In this document: positions 6,313-12,222 of the stretch, in pieces | How the letters are laid out: each line of letters begins with the position of its first letter | Numbering within the stretch: the stretch's first letter is position 1 | Source of the DNA: an uncultured Flavobacteriales bacterium | Lineage (GTDB): Bacteria > Bacteroidota > Bacteroidia > Flavobacteriales > Crocinitomicaceae | DNA: 12,222 nucleotides | Assembly: GCA_946886545.1 (NCBI GenBank) | Contig: CAMPIU010000046.1 | Span: 1 to 12,222, forward strand | Reading direction: 5' to 3' | Made by a program: the position numbers and the translations under genes | The notes under the pieces: model-generated | Told to the model about the DNA's origin: nothing | What the model saw: only the letters and a program-made list of their open reading frames with translations | Databases searched by the model: none

Positions 6313-8058
6313 ATGATTCGATTCCTCCTCCTCCTGACTTTTGCCTTTCCGGCAAACAGTGTTTTTGCTCAAAACGATGCTGACAGGATTGATTCGCTCA
6401 ATTTAAAAAGTGAATTCTTTTATTCAAGTGATATTGACAAATCCATCGAATTGAGTTCCGAAGCACTTGAATTGTCTGAAAAGATCAATTACCGCTCCGG
6501 TGAGGCATTTGCATCTTTGAATTTGGCTGTGGCAAATGATATTCAGGGAAATTCAGAAGTTGCTATCAGGTACTTTCAGCGTGCAATCCGCTTGTATCAA
6601 TTGGAAAACGACCAGGAGAATCTCAGCTATTGTTATTCACAGATTGGGGTTTGTTATTTTTCTCAGTACCAATATGAAAACGCAGATTATTATTACCGGA
6701 AAGCAATCAGACTTTGCAGGAAGCTCGGGTTGGAGGTTGATCTCGCAGATGTCCTGGTGAATCAGGGAATCACGTTTACCTATCAAAACAAACCCGAAAA
6801 AGCGGAGGAGAATTTCAAACAGGCAATTAAGCTTTATCATAAAAATGCTTACCCGGAAGGACTTGGCGGAGCTTATAACTCCCTTGCTAAAATTCATTAC
6901 GACCGGAAAGACTTCACAAAAGCGATTCATTACTTTGAGCGATCCATAGCGAATTTTGAAAAGTATGATAATTATTATAATCTGACATCTGCTTATGGCG
7001 GCCTTGCGAATTGCTATATTGATTTGAAAGATTATCGTAAAGCCGAAAAATATGCGCTTAAAAGTTTAAAAATTGCACAGGAAACCGGCGCAACAGAGCG
7101 GGAAGTGTTCACACATGAAACCTTGTCCAGGATCTACTTTGCTTTGGGTGATTTTAAAAGAGCTTATGAGAGTTTGAATAACTATACCATTCTGAGTGAT
7201 TCTATTTTTACCCGGGAAAAAAGCGATGCTCTGGCAGAAATGCAGGCCCGTTTTGAAGTGAAAGAGATTAAACTGAAACAACAGGCCCAGGCGGAAAACT
7301 ACCGTTGGCAGCTGGTGATCCTGGTAGTTGTGATTTTTATTGTGCTTTTGGTATCTGTCCTGTTATTCTTTTTATTCCGAAACAAGAAGCGGGTTAACCA
7401 ACTGCTGGAGCAAAAGGTTGAGATGACCCAGGCAAGTCTGGAACAAAAGGAATTGATGATGGGTGAAGTGCATCACCGGGTGAAAAATAACCTGCAGATG
7501 ATCTATGCGATCCTGGATTTACAGTCCCGTGAGTTGAAAGATCCCGAATCTGTCCGCCTGATTGAAGACAGTTTGAACCGGATCAATGCCATTTCCATGA
7601 TTCATCAGAACCTCTACCAATCTGAAAATATTCGTGCAGTGAATATTCGCTCTTACCTGGATGAACTGGTACACGATCTGGTTCGTCATTTTACGAACGA
7701 TCACGGTCCGGCGATTGAACTTCATTCGGATTATGAAGATCTGAACATGGATATTGAAGCAGCATTGCCTTTGGGGTTAATCGTTGCCGAATTAGTTACA
7801 AATTCGTGTAAATATGCCTTTGATACGCAGATTAAGCCCGAACTTTACATTCGTTTAAAGGAGGAAGGTAATCAGCTGGTATTAACTGTGTCTGACAACG
7901 GAACAGGAAAGAAAAATACCGGTTCGGGAACACATTTCGGAACAAAGCTGATTCGGTCGATGTCACGAAAACTGAATGCAACAATACTTGAAACAAATTC
8001 GGAAACCGGATTGAAAGTGGAATTGTTTATTTCGAATTACAAAATATACAATGAGTAA
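6313..8058 (+). CDS. Sensor histidine kinase with periplasmic TPRs (HisKA_2)
   Basis: This 581-residue kinase (ATG 6313; GTG at 6307 would add two residues) has a signal peptide ending at about residue 20 (NSVFAQ). About six tetratricopeptide repeats follow (residues 62-297, with hallmark YxxA/G-x-A-xx-YF spacing), then a coiled linker, one membrane helix (about 332-356) and the cytoplasmic kinase. The HisKA_2 phosphoacceptor is most likely His388 in EVHHRVKNNLQ. The N-box is AELVTNSCKYAF (Asn497). The G1 box is reduced to SDNGTG and is followed by a short Gly/Thr-rich lid and FGTKLI, so the ATP lid is atypical. It should sense a periplasmic, probably protein or envelope, cue through the TPRs and phosphorylate the regulator encoded next, with which it overlaps by 8 bp. 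Confidence 0.92.
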   Translation: MIRFLLLLTFAFPANSVFAQNDADRIDSLNLKSEFFYSSDIDKSIELSSEALELSEKINYRSGEAFASLNLAVANDIQGNSEVAIRYFQRAIRLYQLENDQENLSYCYSQIGVCYFSQYQYENADYYYRKAIRLCRKLGLEVDLADVLVNQGITFTYQNKPEKAEENFKQAIKLYHKNAYPEGLGGAYNSLAKIHYDRKDFTKAIHYFERSIANFEKYDNYYNLTSAYGGLANCYIDLKDYRKAEKYALKSLKIAQETGATEREVFTHETLSRIYFALGDFKRAYESLNNYTILSDSIFTREKSDALAEMQARFEVKEIKLKQQAQAENYRWQLVILVVVIFIVLLVSVLLFFLFRNKKRVNQLLEQKVEMTQASLEQKELMMGEVHHRVKNNLQMIYAILDLQSRELKDPESVRLIEDSLNRINAISMIHQNLYQSENIRAVNIRSYLDELVHDLVRHFTNDHGPAIELHSDYEDLNMDIEAALPLGLIVAELVTNSCKYAFDTQIKPELYIRLKEEGNQLVLTVSDNGTGKKNTGSGTHFGTKLIRSMSRKLNATILETNSETGLKVELFISNYKIYNE

Positions 8059-8785
8059 ATTGAAGATATGTATTGTGGAAGATGAGCCGATCATTGCAGA
8101 CTACCTGGAGCAATGTCTCCTGGATGATGGTTTTGAAGTGGTGGGAATTGCAGATAGCTTTGACCAGGCAAAAAAATTACTGATGAATAGTCAGCCCGAT
8201 TTATTGCTCCTGGATATCAACCTGGGAACCGGGCCTGATGGGGTTGATCTGGCGCATTTTATCAATCAGCAAATCAATAAACCCTTTCTTTTTGTTACTT
8301 CCAATACGGATGCTCAAACTTTAGAGCGTGTGAAACTCACAAATCCTGCCGGGTTTGTCATGAAGCCTTTCAGAAAAGAGGATTTGATTACACAGATTGA
8401 ATTGGCATGGCATGCATTCCAGGTTCGGGCTGCCCACTCACAAATTGATTTCACCTCTTCCGTATTGGCAAACACGCATTTCTTTATCAAAGACAAACAG
8501 AAGCTGGTGAAATTGGCTTATTCGGATATTACGTATGCAGAGGCCTGTGATAATTATTCCATTCTTTATACCAAAGAGGCAAAATTTATTATCAGCTACA
8601 GTTTAAAACACGTGGAAACCAAATTACCACTCAAAGAGTTTTTGCGTGTTCACCGCTCTTATATGGTCAACCTGGAGCAAATCTCACAGATCAACCCGAA
8701 ATCTTTAGTGCTTATTGATGGGAAAGAGATTCCGGTGAGTGATGCACATCGCTCTGAATTGTTAAAACGAGTGAATTTGTTTTAA
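8051..8785 (+). CDS. LytTR-family response regulator
   Basis: This 244-residue DNA-binding regulator is the cognate partner of the preceding kinase: the ATG at 8051 lies inside the kinase's last codons (8-bp overlap). The receiver domain (about 3-122) has the acidic pocket Glu10-Asp11-Glu12, phosphoacceptor Asp55 (LLLLDINLG), Thr83/Ser84 and Lys105 (VMKPF). The LytTR domain (about 140-244) contains the signature strands VKLAYSDITYAEACDNYSIL and FLRVHRSYMVNL. LytTR proteins bind direct repeats near promoters, but I cannot identify a target here. The C-terminus (KRVNLF) is complete. After the stop there is only a weak AAAAC/GTTTT hairpin, so a terminator is uncertain. Confidence 0.95.
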   Translation: MSKLKICIVEDEPIIADYLEQCLLDDGFEVVGIADSFDQAKKLLMNSQPDLLLLDINLGTGPDGVDLAHFINQQINKPFLFVTSNTDAQTLERVKLTNPAGFVMKPFRKEDLITQIELAWHAFQVRAAHSQIDFTSSVLANTHFFIKDKQKLVKLAYSDITYAEACDNYSILYTKEAKFIISYSLKHVETKLPLKEFLRVHRSYMVNLEQISQINPKSLVLIDGKEIPVSDAHRSELLKRVNLF

Positions 8786-8866
8786 AAAACGAAAAGGTTT
8801 TGCTTATATTTAATCGGATTCACTGATAGAGGATGAATCTTTATTTGGCAGAACTAATTCAATAGC

Positions 8867-9382
8867 ATGTATCAACTCAAACGGACACAATTGATAAGAA
8901 CTGACCTCCAAACCTGCTGGGAGTATTTTTCCGCACCTGCCAATCTGCACGTAATCACACCGGATTATATTGATTTCAAAGTTCACACAACCGTTCCGGA
9001 GAAAATGTATGAAGGTTTGATCATCAGGTACACCATCCGGCCTATTTTGGGAATTCCCCTGAACTGGATCAGTGAAATTACAACTGTCCGGAAAGGCGTC
9101 TATTTTGTGGATGAGCAGCGTCGTGGGCCCTATAAAATGTGGCATCACGAACACCATTTCAAAGAAGTGGAAGAAGGTGTCGAAATGACAGATATCATCA
9201 GCTATTCAATGCCTTTGGGATTCATTGGTAAATTTGTTCACTGGCTCTTCATCAAAAAGCAGTTGGAAAGCATTTTTGATTACCGCATTAAAAAAGTAGA
9301 TGAATTGTTTCATCCAGTTCAGAAAGATCCTGAAGTGAATGAAGTTACTTCTGTTAATGGTGCCGAAACTCAAAAGAATTAA
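8867..9382 (+). CDS. SRPBCC family protein
   Basis: This 171-residue protein has the START/Bet v 1-like (SRPBCC) helix-grip fold pattern. It opens with a strand and the segment [29 protein letters not shown], typical of the cyclase/dehydrase-like group whose members bind hydrophobic ligands. A central strand region ([17 protein letters not shown], then [12 protein letters not shown]) and a long C-terminal helix (about 125-152) follow. It has no signal peptide. The tail after about residue 152 is hydrophilic and probably disordered. It starts 81 bp after the response regulator, and its stop codon (9380-9382) overlaps that of the convergent YciI-like gene. Ligand and function are unknown. Confidence 0.85.
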   Translation: MYQLKRTQLIRTDLQTCWEYFSAPANLHVITPDYIDFKVHTTVPEKMYEGLIIRYTIRPILGIPLNWISEITTVRKGVYFVDEQRRGPYKMWHHEHHFKEVEEGVEMTDIISYSMPLGFIGKFVHWLFIKKQLESIFDYRIKKVDELFHPVQKDPEVNEVTSVNGAETQKN

Positions 9383-9888
9383 ATCTCCTTCTTCGAAACC
9401 GTTTTGTGCAGTTCAGCTGATTTGATCAGTGCTGCAGAACCGTACCAAGGGTGTAGCTCCATAACTAATCTTCCGGCTTTTATTGCAGGATCGGTTTTGG
9501 TCAATGCTTCCGCTTCCTCAACCGTTTCCACATCAAAAATGTAAATTCCGCGAAGCTCCGTGTCATCCATGAACGGACCGGCAACAACCAGTTTGCGTTG
9601 TTCTGCCAATTTCCCGATATTATCCATGTGTGCACGCTGCAAACGCTTCACTTCTTCCTCGCTTTGATCCTGGTTCGGACCTTTCTTAAGGAAAGCCATC
9701 ACATAATGCTTCATTCCATATTCGTCGGCTCCTAATTCCGTTGCCAAAACCTGGTCGAATTCATTCCCCTTTTTGGGTTCAATGGTTGTTTGCTCTTCGG
9801 TACAAACTTGTTCGTCCTCATGAGCACACGATCCGATCAAAAAACCTAAGCTAAGTGTGGATAGGATTAGAAAATTAAGCTTCTTCAT
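9379..9888 (-). CDS. YciI-like lipoprotein
   Basis: This 169-residue protein has a lipoprotein signal: a basic start, a hydrophobic core and the lipobox LIGSC with Cys21 as the predicted lipidated residue. The following acidic stretch (about 22-50) is a linker. Residues about 60-152 form a YciI-like ferredoxin-like domain: [13 protein letters not shown], the segment [25 protein letters not shown] containing His87, Asp108/Asp109, the KTDPAIKAG helix and LHPWYG. YciI proteins are usually cytosolic, so an exported, membrane-anchored version is less common. It lies downstream of the ribosomal operon's terminator on the same strand and shares a TTAA stop overlap with the SRPBCC gene. Function is unknown. 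Confidence 0.85.
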   Translation of the reverse strand: MKKLNFLILSTLSLGFLIGSCAHEDEQVCTEEQTTIEPKKGNEFDQVLATELGADEYGMKHYVMAFLKKGPNQDQSEEEVKRLQRAHMDNIGKLAEQRKLVVAGPFMDDTELRGIYIFDVETVEEAEALTKTDPAIKAGRLVMELHPWYGSAALIKSAELHKTVSKKEI

Positions 9889-10033
9889 GGGTAAAGGTTT
9901 TACTGCGTTAATAAATTCAATGTGTCCGGCAAAGATGCGAAAAGATTGATTTGGTTGTTCTGTTTTACTCTTTTAAACCTAAAGGCGCTTCGTGTTTAAC
10001 TTTTCTGCGCTATCTGCGAAACCAGCGGGAAAC

Positions 10034-10063
10034 AAAAAACCCCAACGTTTATAGTCGGGGTTT
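10034..10063 (-). terminator. Intrinsic terminator of the rpsF-rpsR-rplI operon
   Basis: On the minus strand AAACCCCGAC pairs with GTTGGGGTTT (10063-10054 with 10046-10037), a 10-bp stem with one G-U pair and a 7-nt loop, ending in a six-T run (10039-10034). It starts 20 bp after the rplI stop. The rest of 9889-10083 shows only a poor -7-like CATCTTTG (9937-9930) upstream of the YciI-like gene. Confidence 0.9.
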
Positions 10064-10083
10064 CAATATTGAATCGGAAAATC

Positions 10084-10530
10084 TTATTCTCCTACAACTT
10101 CAAATTTGAATACCGGCTTAACACCTTTGTGTAAGTTCGCTTCAGCTTCATACGTTCCAACTTCTTTGATTGGCTCGTCTTTAATTTTCAACGATTTACG
10201 ATCGATGTCAAATCCTGCAGCTTTCAATGCCTCGGATAATTGAACCGTGTTTACTGAACCGAAGATCTTACCGTTCTCACCAACTTTCGTGCTGATTTTA
10301 ACAGTAACATCAGCCAATTTAGCTGCGATTGCTTCTGCTTCAGCAACGATTTTTGATTCTTTATGAGAACGTTGCTTCATCATATCCTCGTGCGCTTTTT
10401 TCGCAGAAGGAGTAGCCAAAGAAGCATAACCCTGAGGGATCAGGAAGTTACGTCCGTATCCTGGCTTTACAGTTACAACTTCGTCCTTGTAACCTAATTT
10501 ATCGATATTTTTCTTAAGAATTACTTCCAT
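10084..10530 (-). CDS. rplI: 50S ribosomal protein L9
   Basis: L9 is a 148-residue large-subunit protein at the base of the L1 stalk, binding 23S rRNA domain V and affecting mRNA slippage. The N-terminal rRNA-binding domain has the signature at residues 13-40, GYKDEVVTV followed by KPGYGRNFLIPQG. The central helix (about 42-75) is the long connecting helix. The C-terminal domain includes GENGKIFGSV and the GTYEAEANLHKGV strand region. The last gene of the operon, it starts 32 bp after rpsR and is followed by a strong terminator. ATG at 10530. Confidence 0.98.
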   Translation of the reverse strand: MEVILKKNIDKLGYKDEVVTVKPGYGRNFLIPQGYASLATPSAKKAHEDMMKQRSHKESKIVAEAEAIAAKLADVTVKISTKVGENGKIFGSVNTVQLSEALKAAGFDIDRKSLKIKDEPIKEVGTYEAEANLHKGVKPVFKFEVVGE

Positions 10531-10562
10531 GATTTCTTGTCTTTAAAATTAAAACGTGAAGA

Positions 10563-10826
10563 CTATTTCAACATATCGCCAACGTAAGGCAAGATAGCCA
10601 GATGACGAGCACGTTTAATAGCTTTGTTAACTCTCTTCTGGTATTTCGCAGAAGTTCCGGTAATACGACGAGGTAAAATTTTACCTTGCTCATTTACCAA
10701 ACGCAACAAGAAAGTAGCGTCTTTGAAATCGATGAATTTAATCCCGCTTTTTTTGAAACGGCAATATTTATCTTTTTTAATCTCGATGTTGATCGGAGTA
10801 AGATAGCGAATATCGTTTTGTGACAT
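10563..10826 (-). CDS. rpsR: 30S ribosomal protein S18
   Basis: S18 is an 87-residue small-subunit protein that binds the platform of 16S rRNA together with S6. The hallmark region [21 protein letters not shown], then [25 protein letters not shown] and [21 protein letters not shown] is complete. Cys22 is a single cysteine rather than a zinc-binding CxxC set. It lies 26 bp after rpsF and is co-transcribed with rplI. ATG at 10826. Confidence 0.98.
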   Translation of the reverse strand: MSQNDIRYLTPINIEIKKDKYCRFKKSGIKFIDFKDATFLLRLVNEQGKILPRRITGTSAKYQKRVNKAIKRARHLAILPYVGDMLK

Positions 10827-10852
10827 GTTCTTAAATTTTTAATGGTAAATAA

Positions 10853-11200
10853 TTAAGCTTCAACCGGAGCTCCGCTCATTTTCTTGCGACGTTTCTCTGC
10901 GTATGCGAAATGGTCTTTGTCCATTTTCACAGTTAAGAAACGCATAATGCGCTCGTCACGTTTCATGATCAATTCAAGGTCAGCGATCACAGATCCTTCA
11001 CCATCAAATTGAAATAAGAAATAGAAACCAGTTGATTTCTTTTGGATAGGGTAAGCCAATTTTTTTAGGCCCCAGCTCTCAGAATGCGTTAATTTACCAC
11101 CCATGGCAGCCAATTCGCTTTCGTACTTTTGCACTGCTTCCTTTGCCTGGTCTTCAGACAAAACGGGAGTAAGAATGAAAACAGTTTCGTAAGAATTCAT
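10853..11200 (-). CDS. rpsF: 30S ribosomal protein S6
   Basis: S6 is a 115-residue protein with the ferredoxin-like fold that heterodimerises with S18 and binds the 16S platform. The conserved opening NSYETVFILTPVLSEDQ, the middle WGLKKLAYPIQKKSTGFYFLFQF and the RIMRFLTVK segment are all present. The C-terminal tail is short and basic, then acidic. It is the first gene of the operon. Its leader holds a -7 box and a candidate S6:S18 hairpin (11232-11256), a usual autoregulation point. ATG at 11200. Confidence 0.98.
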   Translation of the reverse strand: MNSYETVFILTPVLSEDQAKEAVQKYESELAAMGGKLTHSESWGLKKLAYPIQKKSTGFYFLFQFDGEGSVIADLELIMKRDERIMRFLTVKMDKDHFAYAEKRRKKMSGAPVEA

Positions 11201-11231
11201 AATTAAACTAATTTGTTATTAATACTAAAAT

Positions 11232-11256
11232 ACCACTAAGACACACTTAGCGGGGT
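11232..11256 (-). promoter_or_regulatory. Candidate S6:S18-binding leader hairpin (autoregulation)
   Basis: Upstream of rpsF on the minus strand: ACC (11256-11254), an unpaired CCG (11253-11251), CTAAG (11250-11246), loop TGTGT, CTTAG (11240-11236), a single T, then GGT (11234-11232). A hairpin on top of a bulged CCG matches the published bacterial rpsF leader motif bound by the S6:S18 complex. The outer stem is only 3 bp, and if transcription starts 5-8 nt after the -7 box the outer ACC might be partly untranscribed. Treat as a candidate. Confidence 0.5.
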
Positions 11257-11257
11257 G

Positions 11258-11265
11258 CAAAGGTA
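11258..11265 (-). promoter_or_regulatory. -7 box of the rpsF-rpsR-rplI operon
   Basis: The minus strand reads TACCTTTG, identical to the hldD box, 57 bp upstream of the rpsF ATG. No good TTG at -33 is present. It directly precedes the leader hairpin. Confidence 0.55.
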
Positions 11266-11322
11266 GGAATAAAATCTTAAAATGATAAGGGTTAACTCAA
11301 TAAATAGCTGAAATTAGTACGA

Positions 11323-12222
11323 TTAACTCATGAGTTCATTCACTTTTGCTAAAGCTTCTTTGAAATTCATCGGAATTGATTTGGAAGCAATGTAGCTTTT
11401 AGAACAATTATTGATGATTGAATTTATATAGAATAATTCATGATCATCCATTTGGGACAACGAATCTCTAATTTCAGTTAGGATAGTTACCAGTTTGGCA
11501 TAATAAGTATCGTCTTTTGAAAGATTGTATAGATATGAATAGAAAAACTCACTTAGATAATGAAATCTGAACTCATCAGTTTGAACATCTTTTTTATAAA
11601 TGAAGTAGAAAAGATCCTTAATGAAGAGCAGGTTTTTATCTATAACCTTGTTGTAATTTTTGTAATCATTCTGGTTAACTGAGCCAATTAGAATAAGGTT
11701 TTTTGTTAGATCTGTACAAAGAAAATTGATTGCAGATGGATCATTCATTGATACCAAGACTTTTAATGCATTGACCTTGTAATCTTTTTCATTAGTGTCT
11801 AAATATTCTTTTGCTTTTACAAGGCACAATTCTTTTTCTTCGTAAGTTGGTTCCAATTTCATTAATAAATCTATCGCCGTCCAACAACTCCTTGTACTTA
11901 TATCATTAATCATCGTTTTAAGAATGTTTTTTCCGTTTTTTTGAATAAATAATAACAATAGGTCATTTTCAGAATGAATAGAATTGTCCGATAGTAAAAC
12001 ATTTTCAATTAAATGATATGTTTCATTGAACCCTTTATTTAATGCGTATTTCGCGTGACGATTATATACGGATGGAAAAAGTTGCTTATTTAGGTTCTCA
12101 ACAACTTTCTCTTTGACTAATTGCTGATCAGAAATTGAGTCTAAAAAAGAGTTGAATTTATGATCGTTCTGTGCATAGTTTTCAATATCAAAATATTCAA
12201 TAGAGTTTAATAGAAAGTCACT
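11323..12222 (-). CDS. Helical-repeat protein, C-terminal part (start beyond window)
   Basis: The frame stays open from the stop at 11325-11323 to the right edge, giving about 299 residues. A TTG at 11958 is not a credible start because coding continues upstream without a break (HLIENVLLSDNSIHSENDLL and further). I do not recognise the family. The sequence is mostly amphipathic alpha helix with repeated Leu/Ile/Tyr/Lys/Asn patterns, like HEAT- or ARM-type solenoids (for example WTAIDLLMKL, VNALKVLVSMNDPSAINFL). The end is well defined (NFKEALAKVNELMS). The visible part has no catalytic motif, signal peptide or membrane helix. It is noticeably richer in A/T and Asn/Lys than the ribosomal genes beside it. 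The C-terminal part of a large STAND/NACHT-type or similar accessory protein is possible but unproven. The 122-bp spacer to rpsF holds the rpsF promoter region. Confidence 0.65.
   Translation of the reverse strand, partial: SDFLLNSIEYFDIENYAQNDHKFNSFLDSISDQQLVKEKVVENLNKQLFPSVYNRHAKYALNKGFNETYHLIENVLLSDNSIHSENDLLLLFIQKNGKNILKTMINDISTRSCWTAIDLLMKLEPTYEEKELCLVKAKEYLDTNEKDYKVNALKVLVSMNDPSAINFLCTDLTKNLILIGSVNQNDYKNYNKVIDKNLLFIKDLFYFIYKKDVQTDEFRFHYLSEFFYSYLYNLSKDDTYYAKLVTILTEIRDSLSQMDDHELFYINSIINNCSKSYIASKSIPMNFKEALAKVNELMS

Noticed and set aside
8786..8812. Intrinsic terminator after the LytTR regulator
   Set aside because: Only a weak 5-bp AAAAC/GTTTT pairing is present, with no GC-rich stem.
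11323..11958. A 211-aa gene starting at TTG 11958
   Set aside because: The same frame continues without a stop to the window edge and the upstream residues look like coding sequence, so this TTG is internal.

Overview
The window looks like chromosomal DNA of a Gram-negative member of the Bacteroidota, probably a flavobacterium-like lineage. The evidence is AT-rich spacers, few Shine-Dalgarno sequences, several start-proximal TANNTTTG boxes (the Bacteroidota -7 promoter element), an rpsF-rpsR-rplI operon without priB or ssb, a TPR-type HisKA_2 kinase paired with a LytTR regulator, DUF3857/transglutaminase-like exported proteins and a MORN/TonB protein. The heptose epimerase HldD implies a heptose-containing surface polysaccharide. 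A genus cannot be assigned from the sequence alone.

Layout. 1-3147 is a minus-strand block. Reading with transcription, it holds a pterin synthase (PTPS/QueD family), folE, an exported transglutaminase-like protein, and the start of a second DUF3857-type exported protein that overlaps the previous gene by 4 bp and runs off the left edge. 3328-5634 is plus-strand: hldD, a small YaeR/GloA2-like VOC protein with a TTG start, and an exported protein with MORN-like repeats and a TonB C-terminal domain. A 145-aa unknown gene faces it at 5658-6095. 6313-9382 is plus-strand: a periplasmic-TPR sensor kinase overlapping its LytTR response regulator, then an SRPBCC protein whose stop overlaps that of a convergent YciI-like lipoprotein. 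10084-11200 is the minus-strand ribosomal operon rpsF-rpsR-rplI, with a -7 box, a possible S6:S18-binding leader hairpin and a strong intrinsic terminator. 11323-12222 is the C-terminal part of a helical, very AT-rich protein that enters from the right edge.

How the genes work together. FolE and the PTPS homologue catalyse consecutive steps (GTP to dihydroneopterin triphosphate, then to a 6-substituted tetrahydropterin). The kinase and regulator form a two-component system. S6, S18 and L9 are ribosome components, and S6:S18 may autoregulate the operon. The rest are housekeeping or envelope genes without an obvious common pathway.

I did not find a CRISPR array, transposase, tRNA, rRNA or complete defence system. 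The less ordinary signals are the rpsF leader, the inverted AT-rich repeats flanking the pterin synthase gene, the inverted repeat overlapping the putative folE promoter, the Cys-x5-His pterin synthase motif, and the truncated helical-repeat protein at the right edge.
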